DNA from: Bradyrhizobium diazoefficiens USDA 110
GTDB lineage: Bacteria > Pseudomonadota > Alphaproteobacteria > Rhizobiales > Xanthobacteraceae
Assembly: GCF_000011365.1 (NCBI RefSeq)
Contig: NC_004463.1
Span: 5,814,001 to 5,878,000, forward strand
Direction: 5' to 3'
Length of the DNA stretch: 64,000 bases
Made by a program: the position numbers and the translations under genes. The notes under the pieces were generated by a model that had not been told where the DNA came from, ran no database searches, and saw only the letters and a list, made by a program, of their open reading frames with translations. Shown in pieces: positions 1 through 10,576 of this stretch (its first letter is position 1; each line of letters starts with the position of its first letter).

Positions 1-862
1 TCTTGAATCCGAGCACATCGGCGCCGCGCGCCTTCGTCTCGGCCTCGCGCATGACACGGCTGGTCAATTCCGCGGACGCCAATCCCTTGAGCGCTTTGGG
101 CGGCGCGCCTTCGCGCAGCGCCTTCAGCGTATCGTGGACGGCCTGCGTCGCGGCCGCGATCGGCGCATGGCCCTGGAGCGCGATGCGCACGCGCTGGCCG
201 GCGAGATAATCGGGCGCATTCAATTCTTCCGGCGCGCCGCCGAGCACGATCGGCAGATGCGTCGCGGCTGCGACTGCTTCAAGCTCGGCACGCGACTTGA
301 TGCCGGTGAAGAACAGCGCATCCACGCCGGTCGCCTCGTACGCCTGCGCGCGGCGGATCGTATCGTCGAGCGAGGTGATCGCGGCAGCTCCAGTGCGGCC
401 CATGATGACGAGCGTGGGATCGCTGCGGCCGCTGAGCGCCGCCTTCATCTTGCCGACGCCCTCCTCCAGCGAGATCAATTGCGTCTTCGCTTCACCGAAG
501 GCGGCCGGCAGCAGCGTGTCCTCGATGGTGAGACCGGCCGCACCCGCCGTCTCCAGCTCCTGCACGGTGCGGCGCACGTTGAGCGCATTGCCATAGCCGT
601 GATCGGCATCGACCAGCACCGGCAGCGCGGACGCGCGCGACATCCGCCGCATCTGCTCGGCGAGCTCGGTGAGCGTGATCAGCGTGATATCGGGGTCGCC
701 GAGCACGGCGAGCGAGGCCACCGAACCGCCGAACATGCCGAGCGGAAAGCCGAGATCCTCGGCGATGCGGATCGAGATGGCGTCGTAGACCGAGCCGGGA
801 TGGATGCAGCCCGGACCCGACAGGATCGATCGCAGTTTTTCGCGGCGGGAACGAAAGGCCAT
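1..862 (-). CDS. Isocitrate lyase/PEP mutase family protein (oxaloacetate decarboxylase-like), 3' end outside window
   Basis: The reading frame starts at ATG 862 and runs off the left edge after about 287 codons, close to the full length of the PA4872-type oxaloacetate decarboxylase group. Visible landmarks are an early GCIHPGSVYDA segment, the metal-site stretch VLVDADHGYGNA, and TIEDTLLP, which fit the TIM-barrel PEP mutase/isocitrate lyase superfamily. Members cleave or decarboxylate C-C bonds of 2-oxo or 2-hydroxy acids using Mg2+. It is cytosolic with no signal peptide. A large palindromic repeat separates it from the carboxylase gene upstream, so co-transcription is uncertain. Exact substrate cannot be decided; the oxaloacetate decarboxylase label is family-level inference. 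Confidence 0.75.
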   Translation of the reverse strand, partial: MAFRSRREKLRSILSGPGCIHPGSVYDAISIRIAEDLGFPLGMFGGSVASLAVLGDPDITLITLTELAEQMRRMSRASALPVLVDADHGYGNALNVRRTVQELETAGAAGLTIEDTLLPAAFGEAKTQLISLEEGVGKMKAALSGRSDPTLVIMGRTGAAAITSLDDTIRRAQAYEATGVDALFFTGIKSRAELEAVAAATHLPIVLGGAPEELNAPDYLAGQRVRIALQGHAPIAAATQAVHDTLKALREGAPPKALKGLASAELTSRVMREAETKARGADVLGFK

Positions 863-880
863 GGTCGCCTCACTCTCAAT

Positions 881-987
881 TCCTCATCCTGAGGAGCGCG
901 CTCTTGCGCGCGTCTCGAAGGATGAAGGCCCGGCTGGTGGCCTCGCCCTTCGAGACGCCGCGCAAGCGCGGCTCCTCAGGGTGAGGG
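881..987. repeat. Interspersed palindromic repeat
   Basis: A long imperfect inverted repeat: CCTCATCCTGAGG at 882-894 is mirrored by CCTCAGGGTGAGG at 973-985, and the internal arms (CGTCTCGAAGGATG / CCTTCGAGACG) also pair. It fills the gap between two genes on the same strand. This looks like one of the multicopy intergenic palindromes I associate with Bradyrhizobium genomes; copy number cannot be checked here. Confidence 0.7.
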
Positions 988-1010
988 TCGACTGTTGTGC
1001 TCCGGAGTGC

Positions 1011-3026
<2,016 letters not shown>

Positions 3027-3213
3027 GCTTTTCTTGAGTCTCGACCTTGGGCGGGACCCTTCCCCGACCGTTGGGGCCTCTGGGATGGGCCGTGTGACCC
3101 CCGTGGTACATTAAAATAGGCCGGAGGCAACGGTCTAAATCCGGCCCCTCTGGTGTACCAGCGCAAGACCGAAACGGGCTTGGGCAACGGGCTTGGCGCG
3201 CCCCGGGATGGGC

Positions 3214-4296
3214 CTACGGCTTCCCGGCCCTGGCCGCGTCCCGCAACAGGGCGTGAATGAAGTCGAGTTTGGCGACCACCGCCTGCGACAGGATGAACGG
3301 ATAGAGGTCGCGCATGCCCATGGCGCGGTTGACGCTGTTCATGGCGAAGGTGAAGGGCAGCCATGCGTCGACCAGCGTCTGGACGCCACGTGCCTCGTAG
3401 GGGTTGAACCGGAGCCGCGTCGACAACTCTCCGTCACGATCGACCCGCGGCCGCACCTCCATACCGAACTCGGAGGCCATCTCCAGGGTGTCGACGATGT
3501 GGAGGTAGTGCGCCCAGGTTTCGGCGAAATCCTCCCAGGGGTGTGTCGTGGCGTAGGCCGAGACATAGCTCTGCTGCCAGTCCGGCGGCGCGCCTTCGGC
3601 ATAATGGCGCTGCAAGGCCTGGCCGTAATCGGCCGAATCGTCGCCGAAGACGGCGCGGCATGCGTCGAGCTTGCCACCCTCGCGGACCAGCACGTCCCAG
3701 AAATAGTGTCCGACCTCGTGACGGAAATGCCCGAGCAGCGTCCGGTAGGGCTCGCCCATCTCCAGCCTGCGCCGCTCGCGCTCGATGCCGTCGGTTTCAG
3801 TGAGCGCGATCGTGATCAGGCCGTTGTCATGGCCGGTCATGATCCTCTGTCCGCTGTTCGGATCGTCGGCGAGGAAGTTGAAGATCAGGCCGCGCTCGGG
3901 ATTGTCCTGCCGGTTCTGGAGCGGCAGCTTCCAGCGGATCAGGGAATAGAACAGCCGGTGTTTCGCCACCTCCAGCTCGCGCCAGCCGGCGAGCTGAGCC
4001 GGATCGGAGAGATCGGGCACCATGCCGTTGTGACGGCAGGCGCGACAATATCCGTTGGTATCGCCCGGATCCGTCAGCCAGTTGCAGGCATCGTACTCGG
4101 CATTGCGGCACAGCATCCGTCCCCTGCCCTTATCGGCCAGCGTCGTCCAGGACACCGCCTGAGCCTCGCCGTCCGGCTCGAGCGCCGACATCGTCTCCCT
4201 CTCCGGGAGGAAGGCGACGCGGTGACCGCAACGTCCACAGGCGCGGTTCTCGAAATAGAGGACGTTGCCGCAGGCCTGGCAGACAAAGAGCTTCAA
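3214..4296 (-). CDS. Zinc-ribbon domain-containing putative zinc metallopeptidase
   Basis: 360 residues. The N-terminus has paired cysteines, CQACGN at 6-11 and CGRCGH at 20-25, forming a zinc ribbon; a second Cys group (MLCRN, YCRACRHN) lies near 63-90. The catalytic-looking HEVGH at 193-197 is followed by a downstream acidic stretch WEDFAETWAHYLH that can supply the third zinc ligand. This arrangement matches the family of putative zinc-binding metallopeptidases with an N-terminal zinc ribbon (PF10005-like). No signal peptide is visible, so it is probably cytosolic. Physiological substrate is unknown. It stands alone: the carboxylase gene downstream is about 190 bp away and the upstream neighbour is divergent. 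Confidence 0.75.
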   Translation of the reverse strand: MKLFVCQACGNVLYFENRACGRCGHRVAFLPERETMSALEPDGEAQAVSWTTLADKGRGRMLCRNAEYDACNWLTDPGDTNGYCRACRHNGMVPDLSDPAQLAGWRELEVAKHRLFYSLIRWKLPLQNRQDNPERGLIFNFLADDPNSGQRIMTGHDNGLITIALTETDGIERERRRLEMGEPYRTLLGHFRHEVGHYFWDVLVREGGKLDACRAVFGDDSADYGQALQRHYAEGAPPDWQQSYVSAYATTHPWEDFAETWAHYLHIVDTLEMASEFGMEVRPRVDRDGELSTRLRFNPYEARGVQTLVDAWLPFTFAMNSVNRAMGMRDLYPFILSQAVVAKLDFIHALLRDAARAGKP

Positions 4297-4505
4297 GATT
4301 TAGCCTCTTCGAAAACGGAGTTTTATGAATGAGCGTTATGGCGCCTCGCAAAGACGCGTCCGCAGACGCATCGTTCCAATCTTCGGAACAAATAGCCAGC
4401 CCCGCCGTTAGCTGACCGGACTTTTCCGCGTTCAGGCTGGCCGCGGGCCTTTCCGACAATCTATCCCCTTTGAGCAATGGCTATCACGCTTTGTCTGTGT
4501 GAATA

Positions 4506-6995
4506 TTGGTCCGGCACGTGCGCACACGCATCACAACGGCCGACGCCTTGAACGATCCTTTGCCAGAAACAATCGCCGCCGAAAGGCTGCGCCAGCACCT
4601 CGAAGATGTCGCGCGCGAGCGCGACAATGCCTATCGCGCGCTCCAGGAGCGCGAGGCCGAGCTCGCGCGCATCCAGCGCATCGGCAAGGTCGGCGGCCTC
4701 GAGGTCGACTTCCGCGAGGGCTTCAAGAACCGCCGCTCGCCGGAATATCTGATGATCCACGGCCTGCCCCCCGAAGCCGCCGACGAATCGCACGAGGACT
4801 GGGTCAACCGCATCCATCCCGATGATCGCGACGCCGCGGTGAAACACTTCTTCGATGTGCTGGCTGAGACCAGCGAGGATTATACCGCCGAATACCGCAT
4901 CATCCGTCCGAGCGACGGCGAGACCCGCTGGATCCGCGTCGTCGCCAAGATCGAGCGTGACAGCAACGGGCGCGCCATCCGTCTCGTCGGCGCCCATATC
5001 GACATCACCGACCAGATGCTCGCTCGTGAGACGCTGCGCGAAAGCGAGGACCGGTTTCGGCTGATCGCCGACAGCGCGCCAGTGCCGATCTGGGTCACAA
5101 AACTCGACCGCAAGCGCTCCTTCGCCAACCAGGCCTATGTCGACTTCGTCGGCCTGCCCTACGAGGAGGCCATCGATTTCGACTGGCGCAAGGTGCTGCA
5201 TCCGGACGACCTGCCGCATGTGCTCCAGCAATCCGTCCAGGGTGAAGCGTCGCTAAAACCCTTCGTGCTGGAAGCGCGCTACAAGAACGCCAGCGGCGAA
5301 TGGCGCTGGCTTCGCTCCGAATCCCAGCCGCGCTGGGATCCGACCGGCAAGCATATCGGCTTCATCGGCGTCGCCCACGATATCACCGCCGCCAAACAGG
5401 CCGAAATCGAGCTGCGGCGGCTCAACGAGACGCTGGAAGAGCGCATCGTCGAGCGTACCGCCGAGCTCGAATCCAACGAGGCCCGCCTGCGCGCGATCCT
5501 GGAGACCAGCAACCAGTATCAGGGGCTGGTCAACCTCGAGGGCGAATTGCTCTACGCCAACAAGACCGCGCTCGCCGGCATCCGCACCGAGGCGCGGGAC
5601 GTCATCGGCCAGCCGTTCTGGGACACGCCGTGGTTCACGGAGACCCCGGGCATGAGCGACGTCGCGCGCGAGGCCTTCGAGACCGTGCTGAGGGGCGAAG
5701 CGGTGCGGATGGAGATGCGGCTGCGCCTGCCGATCGGCGAGCGCGATTTCGAGTTCGGCATGCGCCCCGTGCTCGACCGCCACGGCAACATCACGGGCGC
5801 GGTGCCGGAACTGGTCGACATCACCGAGCGCCGCCGCGGCGAGGAAGCGCTGCGGCAGTCGCAGAAGATGGAGGCGATCGGCCAGCTCACCGGCGGCGTC
5901 GCCCACGACTTCAACAACCTCCTGACCATCATCCGCTCGGCGACCGACTTCCTGCGCCGGCGCGAGCTGCCGGAGGAGCGGCGCCGCCGCTATGTCGACG
6001 CCATCTCCGACACCGTCGAGCGCGCCTCGAAGCTGACCGCGCAGCTTCTGGCCTTCGCGCGACGGCAGCCGCTGAAGCCGCAGATCTTCAATGTCGGCAG
6101 CCAGGTCGAGGGCGTGGCGCAACTGGTCCGCCCGCTGGTCGGCGGCCGCATCGAGATCAGCGTCGAGGTTCATGACACGGATTGCTTCACCGTCGCCGAC
6201 GTCGCGCAGTTCGAGGCCGCTTTGATCAACCTCGCCATCAACGCCCGCGACGCCATGGACGACGAAGGCCGCCTCACCATCGCAGTGCGCAAGGTGCAGG
6301 GCATCCCGAGCCTGCGCGCGCAATCGGCGCGTGGCGGCGACTATGTCGCGATCTCGGTCGCGGATACCGGCAGCGGCATCGCGCCGGAAAACATCGACGC
6401 CATCTTCGAGCCGTTCTTCACGACCAAGGAGGTCGGCAAGGGCACCGGCCTCGGCCTCAGCCAGGCGTTCGGCTTCGCCAAGCAGTCCGAAGGCGACATC
6501 GCGGTGATGAGCACGCCTGGCAAAGGCGCGACCTTCACGATCTACCTTCCGCAGGCGCAGAGCCCGGCCGCCGACGACGAAGCCGCAGCGCGGACCAGCG
6601 AGGCCGCGACCACCGGGCGCGGCTACCGCGTGCTCGTGGTCGAGGACAATGACGACGTCGGCCAGTTCTCGACCGAGCTGCTGGAGGATCTCGGCTATGT
6701 CGTCCGCCGTGTTGCCAACGCCAGTGCGGCGCTCGCGATCCTCGGCGAGAACGAATTCGCCGTCGACCTCGTCTTCTCCGACGTCATCATGCCCGGCATG
6801 AACGGCGTCGAGCTCGCCGGCATCATCCGCGAGCGCTATCCGGGCCTGCCCGTCGTGCTCACCAGCGGCTACAGCAACGTGCTCGCCGAAAACGCTCATC
6901 GCGGCTTCGAACTGATCCAGAAACCATATTCGGTGGAATCGCTGTCGCGCATCCTGCGCAAGGCGATCACCGAAAAGCTGTCGGTGGCGCGGTGA
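4506..6995 (+). CDS. PAS-domain hybrid sensor histidine kinase/response regulator
   Basis: About 829 residues from a TTG at 4506; a GTG at 4518 is an alternative start and no clear ribosome site separates them. After a short coiled coil come three PAS/PAC units (roughly 60-170, 180-300, 320-440; typical PAC ends such as VGAHIDITDQ and IGVAHDITAAKQ). Then comes a HisKA-type dimerisation domain with GGVAHDFNNLL (His about 466), a HATPase with DTGSGIAP and GKGTGLGLSQ, and a C-terminal receiver (FSDVIMPGMNG, Asp about 759). There is no transmembrane segment, so it is a soluble sensor. The kinase is likely to phosphorylate its own receiver or a separate regulator; no adjacent output gene shows its target. 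Confidence 0.88.
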   Translation: MVRHVRTRITTADALNDPLPETIAAERLRQHLEDVARERDNAYRALQEREAELARIQRIGKVGGLEVDFREGFKNRRSPEYLMIHGLPPEAADESHEDWVNRIHPDDRDAAVKHFFDVLAETSEDYTAEYRIIRPSDGETRWIRVVAKIERDSNGRAIRLVGAHIDITDQMLARETLRESEDRFRLIADSAPVPIWVTKLDRKRSFANQAYVDFVGLPYEEAIDFDWRKVLHPDDLPHVLQQSVQGEASLKPFVLEARYKNASGEWRWLRSESQPRWDPTGKHIGFIGVAHDITAAKQAEIELRRLNETLEERIVERTAELESNEARLRAILETSNQYQGLVNLEGELLYANKTALAGIRTEARDVIGQPFWDTPWFTETPGMSDVAREAFETVLRGEAVRMEMRLRLPIGERDFEFGMRPVLDRHGNITGAVPELVDITERRRGEEALRQSQKMEAIGQLTGGVAHDFNNLLTIIRSATDFLRRRELPEERRRRYVDAISDTVERASKLTAQLLAFARRQPLKPQIFNVGSQVEGVAQLVRPLVGGRIEISVEVHDTDCFTVADVAQFEAALINLAINARDAMDDEGRLTIAVRKVQGIPSLRAQSARGGDYVAISVADTGSGIAPENIDAIFEPFFTTKEVGKGTGLGLSQAFGFAKQSEGDIAVMSTPGKGATFTIYLPQAQSPAADDEAAARTSEAATTGRGYRVLVVEDNDDVGQFSTELLEDLGYVVRRVANASAALAILGENEFAVDLVFSDVIMPGMNGVELAGIIRERYPGLPVVLTSGYSNVLAENAHRGFELIQKPYSVESLSRILRKAITEKLSVAR

Positions 6996-7028
6996 GTGTT
7001 ATGGTTGCACAAAGCTCCCACAGACTCC

Positions 7029-7107
7029 GTCGTTGCGAGCGCAGCGAAGCAATCCAGGCTGCCTCCGCGGAAAGACGCTGGATTGCTTCGCTGCGCTCGC
7101 AATGACG
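7029..7107. repeat. Interspersed palindromic repeat
   Basis: CGTTGCGAGCGCAGCGAAGC from 7030 is mirrored near-perfectly by GCTTCGCTGCGCTCGCAATG ending at 7104, with CAATCCAG/CTGGATTG arms inside. It sits between the kinase and the EamA gene and could fold into a long hairpin in RNA. It is a different sequence family from the repeat at 881-987. Confidence 0.75.
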
Positions 7108-7147
7108 GCGCTGGCCGCCCCGTCCTAAAGCAACGGAACTTGACGAC

Positions 7148-7588
7148 ATGAAACCCGCCCTCCTCTCCGCCTGGCAGACCTGGGCGCTGCTGTCCGCTTG
7201 CTTCGCCGCACTGACCGCGATCTTCGCCAAGGTCGGCGTCGAGAACATCAATCCGGATCTGGCGACCTTCATCCGCACCATCGTGGTGCTGCTCGCCTTT
7301 TCGGTACTGCTGTTCTTCACCGGGCAATTCGCCGTGCCCTCGGCGATCTCGTCCAGGACCTGGCTGTTCCTGGTGCTGTCGGGGCTCGCGACCGGCGCAT
7401 CCTGGCTGTGCTATTTTCGCGCGCTGAAGCTTGGCCCCGCCACGCTGGTGGCGCCGATCGACAAGCTCAGCGTCGTTCTGGTTGCTCTCTTCGCGTTCGC
7501 CTTCCTCGGCGAGCGTCCGACAGCGCAGGGCTGGACCGGCATCGCCATGATCGGCGCCGGCGCGGTGCTGCTCGCGGTGAAGTTTTGA
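7148..7588 (+). CDS. EamA-family single-domain membrane transporter
   Basis: 146 residues with four to five hydrophobic segments: WALLSACFAALTAIFAKVG, an RTIVVLLAFSVLLFF segment, WLFLVLSGLATGASWLCYF, and two C-terminal helices ending GIAMIGAGAVLLAVKF. It carries the EamA signature LKLGPATLVAPIDKLSVVLV. Half-size EamA proteins work as dimers in the inner membrane; substrates of this subgroup are unassigned. It is flanked upstream by a palindromic repeat and followed within 70 bp by a damaged MFS gene on the same strand. Confidence 0.8.
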   Translation: MKPALLSAWQTWALLSACFAALTAIFAKVGVENINPDLATFIRTIVVLLAFSVLLFFTGQFAVPSAISSRTWLFLVLSGLATGASWLCYFRALKLGPATLVAPIDKLSVVLVALFAFAFLGERPTAQGWTGIAMIGAGAVLLAVKF

Positions 7589-7653
7589 CGCGGAACAAAG
7601 CTGCCGTGACATCCGTTGCTGCCGGGGCGCTTCTCGCCTCGATCGAGAGACTG

Positions 7654-8894
7654 ATGTCGAGCCGAGATCCCGAACAGGCAAGGCAGGCCGGGCACGCGCT
7701 GGATGCGGCGGGCTTGGGCCCTATCTTGCCGTCTATCTCCTCACCGAGCAGCACTGGGACGAGGCGCGCATCGGCCTCGTGATGTCGATTGCCACAGTCG
7801 CGGGTATCGTGGCGCAGACACCGGCCGGCGCGCTGGTCGATGCGACCCGGGCGAAGCGGCTGGTGATGGTCGTCGCCGCCATCATGGTGACGCTTGCATC
7901 GCTTTCGCTGCCGTTGTTCCCCGGCTTCGTGCCGGTCGCAATCTCGCAAGGCATCGCGCAGGCCGCCGCCGTGGTCTTTCCACCGGCGATCGCCGCCGTC
8001 TCGCTCGGCATCTTCGGCCACGCCGCTTTCACCCGGCGGATCGGCCGCAACGAAACTTTCAACCATGCCGGCAACGCGGTCGCGGCGGGTCTTGCCGGCC
8101 TCTCCGCCTATTGGTTTGGCCCGACCGTGGTGTTCTACCTTCTCAGCGCCATGGCAATCGCAAGCCTTGTCAGCATTCTTGCGATCCCCGAACGGGCCAT
8201 CGACCACGACCTCGCCCGCGGGCTGCACGACGCCGATACACGGAGCGAACAGCCGTCAGGCCTCGCGGTGCTCCTCACCTGTCGCCCTTTGCTCGTCTTT
8301 GCGATCTGTGTCCTGCTCTTCCATCTCTCCAACGCGGCAATGCTGCCGCTGGTCGGCCAGAAGCTCGCGCTCCAGGACAAGAACATGGGCACCAGCCTGA
8401 TGTCGGCCTGCATCGTCGCAGCCCAAGTGGTGATGGTGCCGTTCGCGATGCTGGTCGGCGCCAGGGCCGACCGCTGGGGCCACAAGCGATTCTTCCTCGC
8501 TGCGCTGCTGATACTGCCCATTCGAGGAGCGCTCTACACGCTCTCCGACAATCCGTTCTGGCTGGTCGGCGTGCAGCTTCTCGACGGCGTCGGCGCCGGC
8601 ATCTTCGGGGCGCTCTTCCCCATCATTGTCGCCGACCTCATGCGCAACACCGGACGTTTCAACGTCGCGCAGGGCGCGGTCATCACCGCCCAGAGCATCG
8701 GCGCGGCGCTGTCGACGACGCTTGCGGGCCTCGTCGTGGTCGGTGCGGGCTATAGCGCGGCGTTCATCACGCTCGGCGCGGTCGCTGCGATCGGCGCGAT
8801 CGTCTGCCTTGTCGCCTTGCCCGAGACGCGGCATGGAACCTTGCCGCCGCAGGGGAAGACAGCGCCGCCGACATCGGCTATCGCAGCCGAATGA
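7654..8894 (+). pseudogene. MFS transporter gene, apparently frameshifted in its first membrane helix
   Basis: The body from 7779 to 8894 encodes an MFS permease with about eleven helices and the loop GARADRWGHKRFF. The natural N-terminus is split. MSSRDPEQARQAGHALDAA is encoded from ATG 7654 in one frame, while GLGPYLAVYLLTEQHWDEARIG, which should follow, is in the next frame from about 7710. In relatives as I recall them, a segment of about nine residues (like NFFLADVRD) lies between the two. One deletion of about 28 bp inside the first helix would explain both its loss and the shift. Translation could restart at GTG 7779 or ATG 7782, but the product would lack helix 1. A sequencing error alone does not explain the missing segment. 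Confidence 0.6.
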
Positions 8895-8919
8895 GCCGAC
8901 CAAACCTCAAGGACTGAAC

Positions 8920-10170
8920 GTGCCGTCTGACGCCATCTGGGCCTGGAGCATCATCGTCGCCGCGACCGCCGGCGTCATCATCCGTCCCTTCCGCCTCCCC
9001 GAAGCGATCTGGGCCGTGATCGGCGCTGGCGCCCTCGTGCTGCTCGGCTTGCTGCCGTGGCAGGATGCGCTTCTCGGCATCGGGAAGGGCGTCGATGTCT
9101 ATCTCTTCCTGATTGGCATGATGCTGATCGCCGAACTGGCGCGGCTCGAGGGCCTGTTCGACTATCTCGCCGCGCTCGCGGTGGAATATGCAGACGGATC
9201 GCCGCAGCGGCTGTTTTTGCTGATCTATCTCGTCGGCACCCTTGTCACGGTGCTGCTCTCCAACGATGCCACCGCGATCGTGCTGACACCTGCCGTCTAT
9301 GCCGCGACGCGCGCGGCCGGCGCCAAGCCGCTGCCCTATCTGTTCGTCTGCGCCTTCATCGCGAATGCCGCAAGCTTCGTGCTACCGATCTCCAACCCGG
9401 CCAACCTCGTCGTGTTCGGCGCGCGCATGCCGCATTTGACCGAATGGCTGCGCCTGTTCGCCCTGCCCTCGGCAGCCTCGATCCTGCTCACCTATGTCGT
9501 GCTGCGCCTGACCCAGCACCGCGCGCTGAAGGAAGAGACCATCGCGCGCAGCGTGCCGCATCCGAAGCTCAGCCGCGGCGGCAAGCTCACAGCCGTGGGC
9601 ATCATCGCGATCGGAATCGTGCTGGTCACGGCCTCCGCGCTCGACAGGCAACTCGGCTTGCCGACCTTCATCTGCGGCGTGGCGACGTCCGCGATCGTGC
9701 TGCTAATCAGCCAGCAGTCACCTTTGCCTGTGCTGCGCGGCGTGTCCTGGAGCGTGCTGCCGCTGGTCGGCGGGCTCTTCGTCCTGGTGGAAGCGCTGGT
9801 GAAGACCGGCGTGATCGGGCAGCTCAGCGCGCTGCTGCACCAAGCGGTCGCGCAATCGATCCCGAAAGCTGCCTGGAGCGTCGGCATCGCGACCGCATTC
9901 GCCACCAATGTCGCCAACAATCTTCCGGTCGGCCTCGTCGCCGGCTCGGTCGCCGCCAGCGATCATTTGCCCGCGCCCGTCGTCAGCGCCATCCTGATCG
10001 GCGTCGACCTCGGCCCCAATCTGTCGGTAACGGGGTCGCTCGCCACCATCCTCTGGCTGGTCGCGCTGCGGCGGGAGAAGATCGAGGTTGGCGCCTGGCC
10101 GTTCCTCAAGCTCGGTCTGCTTGTGACGCCGCCCGCTTTGGTCGCCGCGCTGGCTGCCGCGATCAGGTAG
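8920..10170 (+). CDS. ArsB-type/ion-transporter superfamily permease (possible arsenite efflux)
   Basis: 416 residues from GTG 8920, chosen because AAGGA lies 8 bases upstream. There are about eleven hydrophobic helices. Two motif regions are typical of the ArsB/NhaD fold: LLSNDATAIVLTPAVYA in the first half and NVANNLPVGLVAG plus VDLGPNLSVTGSLATILWL in the second. The latter closely resembles the ArsB signature. ArsB extrudes arsenite or antimonite in exchange for protons across the inner membrane. No arsR or arsC lies beside it, so the substrate is uncertain and an alternative anion or Na+/H+ role is possible. Confidence 0.7.
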   Translation: MPSDAIWAWSIIVAATAGVIIRPFRLPEAIWAVIGAGALVLLGLLPWQDALLGIGKGVDVYLFLIGMMLIAELARLEGLFDYLAALAVEYADGSPQRLFLLIYLVGTLVTVLLSNDATAIVLTPAVYAATRAAGAKPLPYLFVCAFIANAASFVLPISNPANLVVFGARMPHLTEWLRLFALPSAASILLTYVVLRLTQHRALKEETIARSVPHPKLSRGGKLTAVGIIAIGIVLVTASALDRQLGLPTFICGVATSAIVLLISQQSPLPVLRGVSWSVLPLVGGLFVLVEALVKTGVIGQLSALLHQAVAQSIPKAAWSVGIATAFATNVANNLPVGLVAGSVAASDHLPAPVVSAILIGVDLGPNLSVTGSLATILWLVALRREKIEVGAWPFLKLGLLVTPPALVAALAAAIR

Positions 10171-10289
10171 TCGCGGCCGAACCGCCGACCAATCAAGTGC
10201 AATTGTTTGCGGTGCATCAATGCCGGCGGGGCTACCGCGGCTAGAGTTCACTTGTCGCGCAAGACATGCCGCGGCAAGGAAGGTTCATC

Positions 10290-10526
10290 ATGCAGATTCA
10301 ATCAAAGGCGCTGCCGCAGAGCTTTTCCCTGCGCCGCGAAATCCGGAGCTTCATCGCGCCCGCTGAAGGCCGCGGGGAGACATCCCATCCCCTGCTCGTC
10401 TTCTCCGTCGTGGCGCTGCTGGCCCTGTTCGCCATCGTGGAAATCGACCTGCACGCCGCCCAGCTTCAGGCCATCGGCCTGCTCAGCCATGGGACCGGGA
10501 TCGATCCCGTCTTCCTGAGCCCGTAG
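10290..10526 (+). CDS. Small single-pass membrane protein of unknown function
   Basis: 78 residues from ATG 10290, preceded at good spacing by AAGGAAGG. The N-terminal half is basic and polar; one hydrophobic helix (HPLLVFSVVALLALFAIVEI) spans roughly residues 42-61, and the tail is short. I do not recognise a family. It stands between the ArsB-like gene and a terminator hairpin belonging to the opposite-strand MFS gene. Confidence 0.55.
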   Translation: MQIQSKALPQSFSLRREIRSFIAPAEGRGETSHPLLVFSVVALLALFAIVEIDLHAAQLQAIGLLSHGTGIDPVFLSP

Positions 10527-10530
10527 CTGG

Positions 10531-10567
10531 AAAAGCCCGATCGCGGCCATAACGGCCGCGACCGGGC
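10531..10567 (-). terminator. Rho-independent terminator of the minus-strand MFS gene
   Basis: Perfect 8-bp stem TCGCGGCC / GGCCGCGA around a 5-nt loop, extended by GCCCG/CGGGC past one mismatch. Read on the minus strand the hairpin is followed by TTTT. It lies just after the stop codon of the 10577-11941 gene. Confidence 0.75.
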
Positions 10568-10576
10568 AGCGCATCC

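Noticed and set aside
5253..6899. 548-codon open frame antisense to the hybrid kinase
   Set aside because: No motifs, shadow composition, and complete kinase domains on the plus strand.
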